Source: Dromiciops gliroides (lineage: Eukaryota > Chordata > Mammalia > Microbiotheria > Microbiotheriidae). From it: DNA of 64,000 bases. How positions within the stretch are numbered: position 1 is the stretch's first letter; every line of letters begins with the position of its first letter. Position numbers and translations under genes: made by a program. Below are positions 1 to 11,534 of the stretch, piece by piece. The stretch spans positions 661,443,724 to 661,507,723 of the forward strand of contig NC_057861.1 in NCBI RefSeq assembly GCF_019393635.1, written 5' to 3'. Below the pieces are notes generated by a model that worked only from the letters and a program-made list of their open reading frames with translations, ran no database searches and was not told where the DNA came from.

Positions 1-130
1 ATGTGTATATACATGCATGTGTATGTATATACACACACACATCCACACATATATACATAGATAAATATATGGGTATGTACATATACATATATATATGTGT
101 GTGTATATGCATACATACACAATATATCTT
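1..130. repeat. TA/CA/TG-rich low-complexity DNA
   Basis: Degenerate mixture of TATA, CACA and TGTG runs reaching the left edge of the window. It is an eroded microsatellite; the apparent open frames across it are repeats of Tyr, Ile, Cys and His codons and carry no coding signal. Confidence 0.8.
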
Positions 131-581
131 TTTTGGACCTCTGAATTGTTTATACACACATCCAGATAATACTTCCTCACAGCAAATCAGAAAAGAACTT
201 CATTCCCTACCCTAAGATTAGCATTAATATATGTTATTCTACAGCTTATATAGTACAGAATATGTGCTCTTTACTGCTATTGAGAGCAGAAACTTACATC
301 AAGCTTTCAAAATGCATTTGACTTCAAATATCCCTTGAGCCAATTCCCAATAAGTATTGACTTTCAAAGAAAGAGCACAGGTTTCATATATAGGGCACAG
401 TTCCTAGGGAAATGACTTTTCTTATTTCTCTTAGAATTAAAATATGCTTATTGTGTGTATGCTTTGAGGGAAAAGGGGATACATGTCAGTATTTTGGTCG
501 TACTTACCCTATACTATTAAAAGAAAACTAAATTTGCTTCATATCTATTTGAAGTAAGCATGGGAATCAAAAAACTCATGT
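131..581. other. No recognised feature
   Basis: AT-rich DNA with stops in all frames. I see no repeat family, exon or RNA gene. Confidence 0.5.
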
Positions 582-740
582 AGTGGTGCAGATAGCTGGC
601 TGGATTCAGGAGTACCTGAGTTCAAATCCAGCCTCAGACACTTGACACTTATTATCTGTGTGACCCTGGGGAAGTCACTTAGCCCCAATTGCCTCACCAA
701 AAAAAAAACCAAAAACCAAAAACAACAACAACAAAAGCCA
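582..740 (+). repeat. CORE-type SINE, 5' part degraded
   Basis: The body from the B-box-like GAGTTCAAATCC onward (about 620-690) matches the abundant SINE of this window, including CTGTGTGACCCTGGGGAAGTC. It ends in an A-rich tail with AAAAACC and ACAACA repeats (about 700-737). The head is poorly preserved. It lies directly 5' of an L1 fragment. Confidence 0.85.
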
Positions 741-1557
741 CAATATATGTAAGAAACAGAAAAGAACCCTTACCATTGAGAGTTTTTGTATTGACAGGGA
801 AAAGCAAAACAAACTCATATGCAGACAATAATCGCAAAATGCATACATGTGAAGCCTCAAGAGGGAAGATGAATTTGGCCTCATGACCAAAAAGCCTTCT
901 TGGAGGAGCCCAAAAAGGGTGTGAAAAAACAAATGAGAGAGGTAAAAGAAAAAAAAAATGAGAAGAGAAATGAGAGAAATGAAAGCTACAAAAGAAAATT
1001 ATGAAAAAAGAATCAACAGCTTGGAAAAGGAAGCACAAAGAATCAACATATTGGCAAAGGAAGCACAAAAATTGACTGAAGAAAACAATTCCTTAAAAAA
1101 TACATTTTAAAGGGGCAGCCAGGTGGCACAGTGGATAAAGTACCAGCCCTGGATTCAGGGGTACCTGAGTTCAAATCTGGCCTCAGACACTTGACACTTA
1201 CTAGCTGTGTGACCTTGGGGAAGTCACTTAACCCCCACTGCTCCACAAAAACAAACAAAAAAATTACATTTGACAAAATAGAAAAGGAGATGCAAAAGCT
1301 TACTGAAGAAAATAATGCCTTAAAAATGCAAATTGGGCAGATGAAAGCTAAGGACTCAATGAGACACCAGTAATCAATCAAACAGTATCAAAACAATGAA
1401 AAATAGAAGAAAATGTGAAATACCTCAGTGGAAAGAAAACTGGCCTGGAAAATAGATCCAGGAGAGCTAATTTGAGAATTATTTGACTACTTGAAAGTCA
1501 TGCTCAGAAAAAGAGTCTAGACACCATATTTCAGGAAATTATCAAGTAGAACTGCCC
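741..1557 (+). mobile_element. L1 fragment: end of 5'UTR and ORF1 (coiled-coil part)
   Basis: LINE-1 piece on the plus strand. The first 150 bp match the ORF1-proximal sequence at 32374-32520. From about 900 the reading is charged and heptad-like (repeats of Glu-Asn-Asn-x-Leu-Lys type), as expected for the ORF1p coiled coil, an RNA-binding trimer. The last part matches ORF1 at 35560-35730. It is interrupted by a SINE at 1112-1262 and has stops in frame, so it is a dead fragment. It stops at about 1557, where a second L1 begins. Confidence 0.8.
1112..1262 (+). repeat. SINE inserted in L1 ORF1
   Basis: Complete copy with head GGGGCAGCC, A-box-like TGGCACAGTGG, B-box-like GAGTTCAAATC and an A-rich tail. 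The flanks AAAAAATACATTT (about 1095) and AAAAAATTACATTT (about 1258-1271) form an imperfect target-site duplication. The cut lies at CCTT/AAAA, an L1-endonuclease type site. Confidence 0.92.
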
Positions 1558-1561
1558 TGGC

Positions 1562-2462
1562 CTGGGGGCAGAGTCAAGATGGGCAAGGAAAAACATTAAA
1601 CCCACAAAGCTCCTGACACAATTAACCCCAAAACAGCAATAAAACAAGCCCTAGAGCTGCAAAAACACACAAAAAGATGGGCTGAGATTATTTTCCAGAT
1701 TAAAGGAGGACTTACTGGGCTGTAAGCAGAGTCCAACCCCACAATTAAACCAACACAGACCCCAGACATACTGTGCGTGAGGAACTTATCCTGGAACCTA
1801 AGAAACAGCTGCATCACCAGTGTCTTCTGGAACTAAGCTTACAGTCAGGTGAGAGGGCTGAACGACTGGCTGGGAGGTCGGGGGGGGGGAATTCAGGGGT
1901 GTCAGCGGGACAAAAGGAGGAATTCAGCTATCCCACCCCAGCAGGGAACTGGGAAGAAATCCTGAGCAATGGGAGGAGGGGCGCAGACTTATTGTAGCTA
2001 AGAATCCAGCACACAAAGGTCTGCTGGCTGGTTTGTCAAATTTAAGGTACCATATAAAAGTCATGATGAAGAGGATGTTATCAGAAAAACCTGGAAAAAC
2101 CTACATGAACTGAAGCAGAGTGAAATGTACTGTATACAAAATAACAGCAATAGTGTAAAATGATCTGCTGGAAAGCATGTGGTTATTTTCAACAAGACAA
2201 TGTTCCAATATAACCCTGAAGGACTTATGAAAATTGCAATCCATATACAGAGAAATAACTGACGGTATCTGAAAACAGATTGAAACACATTTTTTTGACA
2301 ATTCCTTAATCTGAAGTTTTGTTTTTTATCTTTCTCCAACAATCTAGCTAATGTGGGTATGTTTTCCATCAGTACTCATGTATAACTTATATTGAATTGC
2401 TTGAGTTCTTGAGGTAGGGGAGGGAAGGGAGGGAGGAAGAGAAGTTGTAACACAAAGTTTTA
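1562..2462 (+). mobile_element. Short L1 with 5' start and 3' end, interior missing
   Basis: Begins GGGGCAGAGTCAAGATGGG, like the 5' start of other L1 copies here (32689, 58872). About 470 bp of 5'UTR-like sequence follows. Near 2040 it switches to sequence matching the ORF2 C-terminal end and 3'UTR (compare 40720-41150), ending in a G/A-rich run (2415-2445). Most of ORF1 and ORF2 is absent. It lies immediately after the ORF1 fragment ending at 1557. Whether this is one internally deleted element or two fragments side by side cannot be settled by eye. Confidence 0.65.
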
Positions 2463-2463
2463 C

Positions 2464-2584
2464 TTTGTGTATATATACTTGATAAATAAATATATATACA
2501 TATATATACATACACACACATATATACATATACTTGTGAGTATATATGTATATGTGTATGTGTATATATGTGTATATATATGTA

Positions 2585-2655
<71 letters not shown>
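2464..2655. repeat. (TA)n(CA)n microsatellite
   Basis: Mixed TATA/CATA block ending in a pure (TA)n run at about 2591-2618 and a pure (CA)n run at about 2618-2654. It abuts the 3' end of the L1 piece and may have grown from the L1 tail. Confidence 0.95.
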
Positions 2656-2657
<2 letters not shown>

Positions 2658-2739
2658 TAACATCATCATCCCTGATGATGGTTTGATATAGATATTAATT
2701 ATCATTTTAAGGAAAGATCTATTTATTTTTATGATTTCT

Positions 2740-3770
2740 AATGCTTTTTAATTAGGAATGAGTGTGGTATTTTTTCAAAAGGTTTCTTCCAGCATAAATT
2801 GAGATAACATGATATTTGTTAGTCTTATTATTAATATAGTCCATAATATTTATATACATATATATATGTGTGTGATATTGTTATAAACTTGCTAATATAT
2901 TTTGAAATTCATTAATTTAATCAATATTTTGGTTTCTTAGTTATTATTAATTGTTTATTCAATATTAATTGGGGAAATTTATCTAAATTTTTCTTTCTCT
3001 CTTTTTGCTCTTCCTGTTTATGTATCAGTGCTATGTTTCTGTCATAAAAGGAATATAATATAACCTCTTCCCTATTTTTCCAAATAATTCAAACAGTATT
3101 AGAATAAATTGTTCTTTAAAAGTTTGGTGTAATTCACTCATGAATCCATTTGGTCCTTGGGATTTTTTTTTTTACCTTAGGGAGCTCATTGATGACAGTT
3201 CAAATCCTTTTTATAACAAATGGATATTTAAGTACGCTATTTTCTCTTCTGTTAATCTTGGCAATTCATATTTTAATAAATATTCCATCTTACTTAAATT
3301 GTAAGATTTACTGGCATATAATTGGGCAAAATAGCTACTAATAATTGTTTTTATTTCATTTCCATTAGTGATGAATTTCCCATTTTCATTTGTGATACTG
3401 GTAATTTATTTTTCTTCTTTTTGTTTTTAATTAAATTTACCAATAATTCATTTTGTTTTTAACCTTAAAACCAGCCTCTTGCTTTATTTATTAGTTCAAT
3501 GGTTTTCTCATTTTCAGTTTTATTAATCTCTCTTTTGATTTTTAGTATTTCCAAATTGTTGTTTAATTGGAGATTTCTAATTTATTCCTTTTCTAGTTTT
3601 CTTTAGTTGCTTTCTTCTGGTTTTGTGTCTTGATTTTCCCTGTCATTCCAGTAACTTGTTATAATGAAGTTGTGTGGCTGCATTGTTGTTTGCTCATTTT
3701 TATCTCTTATTTCTAGACTTAACTTTATGTTAAAATTGGGTTCTGCTCTTGTGGCCAATTTAGCAGCATA
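2740..3770 (-). mobile_element. Old L1 ORF2 fragment (reverse transcriptase region)
   Basis: Read on the minus strand, about 3125-3170 gives a form of the L1 motif Lys-Ser-Pro-Gly-Pro-Asp-Gly-Phe-x-Ser-Glu-Phe-Tyr-Gln; the same motif is clear at 38325-38370. Flanking sequence reads as upstream (3200-3700) and downstream RT. It has many stops and is older than the 32-41 kb L1. The ends are uncertain. Confidence 0.6.
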
Positions 3771-5250
3771 GGAGATGGAGAATAGGACAAGTTGCACCTC
3801 CCCTCACTCCCTCTCAGAAAGTGGCTCAAAATTGTCCTGACATGATTTATATCTCTAAAGAGGAAGGCCTTGAAGGTAGGGTACTTATTTTTAAAAGTTT
3901 ACTGAGTCATTAGCACTTTTGTCTTTGCCAAAATAAGAGGACTCTGTAATCTCAAGAATAATTCTTTATCTTAAAAATTATCTCTAAAGCTTCCATATCA
4001 TCCACTGGAACCATGAATGTCAACAGTATTTTGTATGATGTTAGCTTTAGTTTCATTTTTATTGGCTTGCTCTTCCTGTGAATTCTCACACACCAAGTAG
4101 AAATATATGCCTAGAACATTGTATAGATTCTTTAGGAATAGGGTAGAATGTATGACAGTGAAGAAGAATTATCATGTCACTTCTGGACTGCTGTGATTTT
4201 ACATTCTTTCTGTTAGGTAAAATAAAGGTTATCCTAGATCTAAATTATACCATTAGCTTCAGTGCATAGGAGGTGAGCCTGCTTTTTTCCTTCATGTGCA
4301 AAGTCCCCAAAATGAGCTATACTGTGAGGTTCTAAAGGGATACCCTTGGTAGTGATATGAGCCAAGGGTAATTTATGATAAGCAACTAACACTGAATTCA
4401 GTTTGCCTAAACTCAAAGCAGAAGTGCAATTGTGGTGTATTATTAATGTGATTTGTATCATATTGGATTCCCATTCTAAGATCCCAGAGAGCCAGAGTTT
4501 AGACCTATTTTTATTTCCTCATTGCTTAGAACATAATAGACACTTTATAAAATATATGTTAACTTTCTTAAAAATCTGACTCTGTGATTTAATAAATATA
4601 AGTAATTCTTGTGTTGAAACTATGTCTACTAATTCTAATCCATAACTCCTCTGTTGTTTACACTGTTAGAGAGTTGCTAGAGAGCAGTGATAAGTAAGCA
4701 AAATGCACATGGTATGAAAGATAACAAATGTCAAATGCAAGACTTAAACCCAAGTCTTCCACTATCCAAGCTTCTGCCACATTATTACATTGTCTCTCAT
4801 TCATTGATTAGGAATTCCGTTTTTAAAAGTGTGTTTCTGTGGATATAGTCCAAATCACATTGGTATTTTTGGCTGCCATATTAAAAAAAATTTGACAGAT
4901 TGAGCTAGCATTCCATTAAAAAGCTTCTATTTTTTGCATCAAATATTTTTACTCTGATATACTCTTACCTGAACATTCCATCAAAATGTCCATTAGGATA
5001 ATTTTTCATCTCCCCGGCACAGTTTCTTTTCTGCCCTACTCGGAACATCACCATCTGTACCTGAAGAGACCATGTCACCCCTTCCTGGGAGAATTAATCC
5101 TTTTAGCTTTAAAAGATTGACTGAGGCTAAGCTATTTGATTTGTGAATGAATGAGTACAAGCTCTCCTAATCCACTATCAAGCCAGTACCAGACTGTGCT
5201 TCATAGCCTATCCAGCCAGCCATTCAGGTAGCTTGACATGAGGCCCATCC
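3771..5250. other. Mostly unassigned, with small old relics
   Basis: There is a likely L2 3' scrap at about 4480-4560 (cf. AACATAATAGACACTTTATA) and a minus-strand MIR scrap at about 4735-4800. The rest shows nothing recognisable. Confidence 0.4.
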
Positions 5251-5254
5251 CAAA

Positions 5255-5690
5255 AGCACACACACACATGCACACACATACATATACACACATACACATA
5301 CATAAATACACACATACAAGTACATATAAATGTATGGATATATGTGTATGCCTGTATGAATATATGTGTGTGTATATAGTATACTTTGTATTTATTTAGG
5401 GTATGGGCCTTATGGCAAGTATTATATATTCTTTATGTATATATACACACACATATGTATATACACATGCTTATATATATATACACACGCTTATATATAT
5501 ACACACATATATTTATGTATATGTATATGTGTATATATACACTATAGAGTATATATACACTGACATATATGTATATATATTTGTGTATATGTATATAAAC
5601 GTACATGTCTGTATATGTATATATAATATATACACACATACATATATACATGCATACATGTACATAGACACATATAACATACTCTATCTC
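5255..5690. repeat. Long TA/CA-rich low-complexity tract
   Basis: About 430 bp of interrupted ACAC, TATA and TGTA repeats. The open frames on both strands are strings of Tyr, Ile, Thr and His and are not genes. Confidence 0.9.
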
Positions 5691-5819
5691 TTGCTTTAAG
5701 AACAGTAATTAAATATTTCCATAAATGTTTATGGAAAGAAGGGTCATAATTGACTGACTCATGACCTCAGTAAACATCTTGCTTAACTATACCAGACCAA
5801 AACTCTTTTCTCTCATCAG

Positions 5820-5950
5820 CACTCTCTGTATGTGCTCTCCTTCCCTATCAGAATACAAGTTCTTTGTGGGCATGGATTAATTTAATTTTTCATTGTATAT
5901 TTATAACTTTATCATTTTGTAGGTCTAGAATACAATACATGTGTAATCAT
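5820..5950 (+). repeat. Possible L2 3'-end fragment
   Basis: The segment containing GAATACAAGTTCTTTGTGGG followed by a T-rich stretch resembles the L2 3' end ('gactgtgagctccttgagggcagg'). Short and eroded. Confidence 0.4.
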
Positions 5951-5964
5951 TGTTATTATTGTTG

Positions 5965-7200
5965 TTTATTCTTTATTACTCTTCCACCTAGGGGAAGGAA
6001 CCCTGATTTTAAACCTCCCCTGCCTTGGCTTCAGGAGTTAACCCCAATGAAAAATCAGGAGTCAGAGTCCCTTAGGCAACTCCTTTGGTGGCACTGGTGC
6101 CAAACTGTATTGACTCTGCCTCTCCTTTGGATCCACCAATGTCACAGAGAGGGAAAACCTGCTGCATGGGCAACAGCTTGTTTTCCATATTGATCTGCCC
6201 AGGCCAGCGCCCTAGAGAGGATACTCCAGATACTCCTTATGGGGTAGATACAACACGGGATGCGGCAGTTACCAGTTTTAAGTCACTCAGGAACTGCGGC
6301 TCCCACATTGACCTGCACAGCCACATTGTGGCCTGTGGCTCTTCAAGGCGCTGATCCATGGTCGTCTGCAACTGGTGGAGGCCTACTACTCTTTGTTTGA
6401 TATTTTGAAGTCATACTCTGTACCTCAAATTAATTGTTATCAAAGTCTCTATCTATTTTTGTATTTGACACATGATTTCAATAATTACAGGTTTTTGAGA
6501 TCATTTTTCAATTCCTCAGAACAATGGGCAAATTTGTTGAGTTCCCTGCTAAACTTCAGGTATGTTTTGTGTACAATAAAATTCTCCTCATATACCAACT
6601 TATTAGTTGTACCAAAAGAAATAGTTAGTCTTTTGTAAATTATTCTTAATGAACCCATGCTAGCTTTTAATCACCACCTCGATTGTTGTAACTGTGCAGA
6701 CTAGGTAGACAATAGACATTAAATGTGCTGAATGTGAAGTAAATGTTGCTTACATTTCTGATGTTCAGATATCTGTGGTTCAGTCTTATGCCCTGGATTT
6801 CCTTAATGCTTTCTCTGAAGCAATGATGACATGTAAGACAAAGAGTGTGTGACTTGTTTTGAGCAAAACATTCTAAAACATTTGCCTCCTACAAGCTTAG
6901 CTTACATTTCTTTTATCAATTCCACTCTGAAAGGAAATCTAATTGCTTTTATGTCAATCCTCTCTGACATATCCAGTGTGGTTCTTTGTAGTTTACCAGT
7001 GTCAGGTTGATTTACTACTATTTCTGCAAATACTTTACCTGCTTTTCCATACTTCTTGTTAAAATATTTTAAAAAGGCAAATGATGATAGGTGTCAAATA
7101 AATATTGCAAGAAAATTACTTTTACATTAATGCCTCCTGCATCAATTACATTTTATAATGAATGATATAGTAATTACTCTCAGATTTCTCAATATTTATG
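5965..7200 (-). other. Unassigned block, GC-richer at one end; possible degraded retrocopy
   Basis: About 5985-6375 is clearly GC-richer than its surroundings and has no SINE, L1, L2 or LTR hallmark I recognise. Read on the minus strand, the block ends near 5965 with overlapping AATAAA-type signals and an A-rich stretch (AATAAAGAATAAACAACAAT). That would suit the 3' end of a retrocopied transcript. Upstream sequence to about 7200 has short coding-looking runs but no sustained frame. I do not recognise the source. It could equally be an unknown old repeat. Confidence 0.25.
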
Positions 7201-7449
7201 TAACCATTAGTGAGAGAAGAAGTAAATATTTTAGGGGGAAAAGAGCTGTGACATTTTTTTTAAAATGAGAACATTAATTTCAATAATGATGTCTGTAAGG
7301 ATTTTAGTCCTTGAAAATAATTGCATTCTGAAATAAATATGAAAGTTTCTCATTTGGAAGCTCAAAGAGGGAGTCATCCTAGAATCCTCACCATCTCTCA
7401 CCCTCCTCCCCATATCAAGCTATTGTAAAGGACTGTCCACTTCACCTTT

Positions 7450-7770
7450 GCAATATATCTTGCATATGCCCCATTCTTACTCCTTAATTTTTGCAATAGC
7501 TGGCTGGTGGGGTTGCGTGCGTCACCTCTCTCCCCAATCACTCCAATCATCTACTGAAGTGATTCTCCTGAAGCTCAGGTCAGTTCTAGTAACCCCCCAC
7601 CGCACCTCCCCCCCACCCCCACACATACTCAATAAACTCCAGTGGTTTCCTATTGTCTCTGGGATCAAATAGAAAGTGCTCCAGCATTTACTGAATCAAG
7701 CATTTTTGACACTTTTCTATTTATATATTATTTTCATAACGTCATTTGTTCTTGGTTCCCCATTGATCTA
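7450..7770 (+). repeat. L2 LINE fragment
   Basis: The segment around CTCCAGTGGTTTCCTATTGT, then CTGGGATCAAATAGAAAGTG, matches the known L2 3' region ('cagtggctccctattgcctctaggat...'). A C-rich run at about 7595-7620 is included. Ancient and broken. Confidence 0.6.
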
Positions 7771-8211
7771 GTGCATATAACTTCCCCCATTTCGTCTTAC
7801 TGTTTTGTAGAATCACAGAAGAGACCTTGAGGCTTCTATTTCATTCTTACTTGAAGAACCAATTCTCTTCTACAGTTTCTTTGACAAGTGTTTGTCAAAT
7901 TTCTATTTTAATTTCTAGTATTTCAACAGTGCTTAAAAATGTGTAATGTAGAAACAGCATCACCACCAGTTTCAAGAAGCCTTCAATCTAATGTGGGAGT
8001 TGGGGAAGACATAACAAAATAACTATAATAGAACAAGCCTTCTTGACCACGATCAGTTCATATTACTGTTTCATCTGCTCTGAGTTCTTGCCAAACTATA
8101 CTCTCTTCCATTTTTTAAAAGTAAGATTTGCAGTTTCATCAGAGTAGGGAATTTCTGGTGAAGAACTTCTTTACCAATACAGATGGACATCTCTTAACGA
8201 GTGGTCATGTG
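7771..8211. other. No recognised feature
   Basis: AT-rich sequence without an assignable repeat or frame. Confidence 0.4.
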
Positions 8212-8325
8212 GCATTGAGATGTTAAATGCTTTGCCTAGAATAATATATCCAGCTTCTGGAAGAAGCAAAATTTGAACCTGGGTCTTCCTGATCCCAAGG
8301 CACATTGTCTGCTTGCCTGTAATCT
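8212..8325 (-). repeat. MIR/CORE-SINE fragment
   Basis: Contains TTGAACCTGGGTCTTCCTGA and a preceding degenerate 'ttgcctagaataatata' segment. This is the reverse complement of the B-box and CORE segment of MIR-type SINEs. Confidence 0.6.
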
Positions 8326-8327
8326 CT

Positions 8328-9840
8328 CTTTTTTTTTTTTAATAATAAACATTTTTCTATTCACTTTGGGTTCCAATTTTTATCCCTCTTTCCCTCCCTC
8401 TCCTCCCCACTCCCTGAGGTGGAAAACAATCAGATATGGGTTATACATGTATGATTATGTAAAACATTACCATATTTATCATTTTGTACAAGAAAACTTA
8501 ATTAAAAGATAAAAATGAAAGAAAGTGAAAAATAGCATGCTTCAGTCTATGTTCAATCAATCTCGGTTCTTTGGAGGTGGATAATATGTTTCATCAATAG
8601 TTCTTTTGGATTGTCTTGGATCATTGTATTGTTGAGAATAGTCAAGTAATTCACGGTTCTTCATCAAACAATATTGCTGTCTCTGTGTACAATGTTCTCT
8701 TGGTTCTGCTTACTTCACAATACGTTATTTCATACATGTCTTTCCAGGTCTTTCTGAAGTCATCCTGCCTGTCATTTCTTATGGCACAATAATATACACT
8801 CACCATCATATACTATAGTTTGTTTAGCCATTCCCCAATTAATGTGCATTCCTTTGATTTCCAATTCTTAGCCACCACAAAAAGAGCTGGTATAAATATT
8901 TTTGTACAAATAGATCTTTTTCTCTTTTTGGGTATGTCTTTGGGATATAAACCTAGCAGTGGTATTGCTGGATGAAAGGGTATGCACAGTTTTATAGCCC
9001 TTTGGGCATAGTTGCAAATTGCTCTACAGAATGGTTGGATCTTTTCACCAACAGTGGGTTAGCATCCCATATTTCCCACATCCCCTCCAGCATCCAATAT
9101 TTTCTGTTTTTGTTATATTTGCCACTCTGATAGGTGTGAGGTAATACCTCAGAATTGTTTTAATTTGCCTTTCATGTACCCATTTTGACCTTATTTTAGT
9201 ATACAGTGTAAGATGTTGGTTTATACCTAGTTTCTGCCATACTATTTTCCAGTTTTCCTAGCAGTTTTTTTGTTAAATAATGAATTTTTGTTCCAAAATC
9301 TTAGATCATTGGGTTTATCATATACTGAACTACTATAGTCATTTACTATAATATAATTTCTATCTATTCTATTCCACTAATATAACTTCTATTTCTCAAG
9401 TCAGTACCAGATTGTTTTGATAATTACCACTTTATAATATAGTTTGAGATCTAGTAATACTAGACCACATTTTTTGTATTTTTTTCATTGATTCCTATGA
9501 TATCCTGGAATTTTTGTTTTTCCAGATGAATTACATTATTATTTTTTCTAGCTCTATATAATATTTTTGATTGTTTGATTGGTATAGCACTAAATATATA
9601 AATTAACTTAGGTAGAATTTTAATTTTTATTACGTTGGCTCTGACTACCCATGAGCAATTAATATTTTTCCAATTGTTTAGATCTGACTTTATTTCTATG
9701 AAAAGTGTTTTGTAATTCTGGTCATATAGTTGCTGTGTTTGCCTTTGGAGGTATATTCCTAAGCAGTTTATATTGTCCACAGTTATTTTAAATGGAACCT
9801 TTCTTTCTATCTGTTGTTCCTGGGACACTTTTCTTAATAT
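8328..9840 (-). mobile_element. 5'-truncated L1 (ORF2 C-terminal part and 3'UTR)
   Basis: Minus-strand L1. The oligo-T at about 8328-8341 is the copied poly(A). The 3'UTR with its C/T-rich run lies at 8380-8420, the ORF2 C-terminus at about 8700-9130, and more of ORF2 follows to about 9830. An open stretch at 9460-9828 reads like the L1 segment between reverse transcriptase and the C-terminal domain (Pro-Phe-Lys-Ile-Thr-Val-Asp-Asn, then Ile-Tyr-Leu-Gln-Arg-Gln-Thr-Gln). It is about 1.5 kb long, as expected for incomplete reverse transcription, and is more diverged than the 35-41 kb L1. Confidence 0.85.
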
Positions 9841-10625
9841 TCCATGCCATGGTTTTGTATGTATCCTGTTGCTTGCCCTTGCTTATATCTTCTCTGTGCA
9901 TGTTATTTTACATAAATTTTTATTGATACCTTTGTCTTTCCATAACCCACATTTCCCAATATCTTCCTTCTCCCTTGTACATATCTTAAAATTTAGAAAA
10001 GCAAAGTTGCTTTTTTATCTCTTGCTTGTTTCTTTTACACTGCTGTAGTCATTGTTTATATTGTTTTCCTATCACTGCTTCCTTCATTTTGGAGGAGTCT
10101 TTTCATGCTTTTCTATCTTCATCATTTTGTGGTTTCCTGCAACATAGAAATATCTCATTATAGTCTTGTAATATATTTTATATAAATGATTAGTTGGAGA
10201 CCTACTTAAAAATTCTAAGCTTGTTGATAAGTTCTCTCTTAATCCACATACTTCTCTTCATATAGGTCTGTTTTGTTTTCTTTAGCTTATCAGAAAAATT
10301 TTATTTTTTTGTCATCTGAATTTTGTTCTTGAGACTTTATCCCCTGTAAGATTACTTATCCTGTAAAATTTGATCTTTATAAATCTGGAGTACATTTCAA
10401 ACTACTATCATCTTATTTGATTCAGCCCAATATTCTACGTAGTTTTTCAAGATATTTTTGCATGCTGAGCCTGTCATCCTGGAGAAATGATACACATGCG
10501 TAAAAACAAGTGTTTTTCACAAAGGAAATAAACTAATGTAGTTGGAAGAGCAAAACAACAAAAAAGAAAATTCTGTTGTTTTATATGAAGAATACTTAGA
10601 ACTTCTGAACTAATAAATGATTAGA
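9841..10625. other. Unassigned, possibly more old LINE on the minus strand
   Basis: T-rich sequence. Around 9900-10190 it has the flavour of a LINE 3'UTR on the minus strand, but no motif is firm. No gene is seen. Confidence 0.3.
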
Positions 10626-10629
10626 AAGT

Positions 10630-10745
10630 GATAAGTCAGAAAGCATTTATTATGCATCTACTACTTGTAGGCATTTTTCAAGGAGAATATAAGTACAAAA
10701 TGAAGCAATTCCCACATATGATGAGCTTACATTATATGGTAAGTG
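10630..10745 (+). repeat. Old interspersed repeat scrap ("AGCATTTATTAAGC" type)
   Basis: Matches the pattern 'gcatttattaagcacctactatgtgc...gagcttacattctaatgg' also seen at 48345-48450 and 56785-56870. It is a common mammalian or marsupial old repeat; I cannot name the family with certainty. Confidence 0.5.
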
Positions 10746-10904
10746 AAACTTGCCTTTAATAACTTTAGACATAGTTATGATCAATGTGTTTCAATTCAAT
10801 TTGATAAAAATGAATTTTTAATATATGTAAATGCATTTCTAAAACTTGTCTTTATGGGTCCATGAGATTTCTTTTCATCCCAAAGAAAAAAGCAACATTT
10901 ATTT

Positions 10905-11245
10905 TTTATGACTGTACTGATGGTCCCTACTAGACTTGCCCATGGGGCAAGGACCCTATTCAATTTAATTTTTGTATCATTTTATATCATATGAAGATAG
11001 GCTAAAGAAACTGTGGCATCTCAACATGGAGAAAAGAAGAGCTAGAGGGAGCATTGTGGCTGTTCCAAACTACTTAATGTATTTTCATGTGGAAAAGGAA
11101 TTGTACGTGTTTTGCCTGGCCATAGAGGTTACAACTAAGAGCAATGAGTAGAAGCTGAAATGATGCCTTGTATAAGGGGGTAGGCATTAGAATCACATTA
11201 ATTTGATTTATCTCCAAGTAGAATGGGTTGCTTCTCACTTGATAT
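10905..11245 (+). repeat. L2 scrap and L3/CR1 LINE fragment
   Basis: About 10905-10990 resembles the L2 3' end. About 10993-11245 has the L3/CR1 pattern (AGGCTAAAGAAACTGTGGCA, then a stretch around CAATGAGTAGAAG), as in copies at 25150, 41790, 49395 and 61890. Ancient, no frame. Confidence 0.55.
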
Positions 11246-11246
11246 T

Positions 11247-11530
11247 TTTAATAGTATTTTGTTTTATTTTTCCAATTATATGTAAAGATAGTTTTCAACA
11301 TTCATTTTTGTAAGATTTTGAGTTCCAAATTTTTCTCCCTTCCTTCTTTCCCTCCCCACTCCTAAAGCCAGGAAGCAATCTGATATAGGTTATACATTAC
11401 AGTCATGTTGTGAGAGAAGAATCAGAACAAAGGGGGGAAAATACAAAAAAAGAAATGAAAATAATTACCGAATTTGATAGCTGTGAGGTGGTACCTCAGA
11501 GTAGTTTTAATTTTTATTTCTGTAATCAGT
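11247..11530 (-). mobile_element. L1 3'-end fragment
   Basis: Minus-strand L1 3'UTR: TTCCAATTATATGTAAAGAT, then 'aacattcatttttgtaagatt', a C/T-rich run at 11330-11360, and ORF2-terminal matter to 11530. It matches 41130-41215 in reverse complement. It meets a plus-strand L1 5' piece head to head. Confidence 0.75.
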
Positions 11531-11534
11531 ACTC

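Noticed and set aside
1131-1373. Recurring open frame with a Pro-Ala-Leu-Asp-Ser-Gly-Val-Pro-Glu-Phe motif (also at 15604, 16242, 18237, 26216, 37155, 57669, 60760 and 61597)
   Set aside because: It is the same translation of the SINE body in every copy. The SINE is a polymerase III element without a protein.
2464-5690. Long frames of Tyr, Ile, Cys, Val and His at 2344-2705 and 5366-5699
   Set aside because: These are microsatellite translations open on both strands at once.
7030-7110. Minus-strand Tyr-Gly-Lys-Ala-Gly-Lys-Val-Phe resembling an RNA-binding protein of the NONO/SFPQ group
   Set aside because: The resemblance stops after about eight residues; the following sequence does not match that family from memory.
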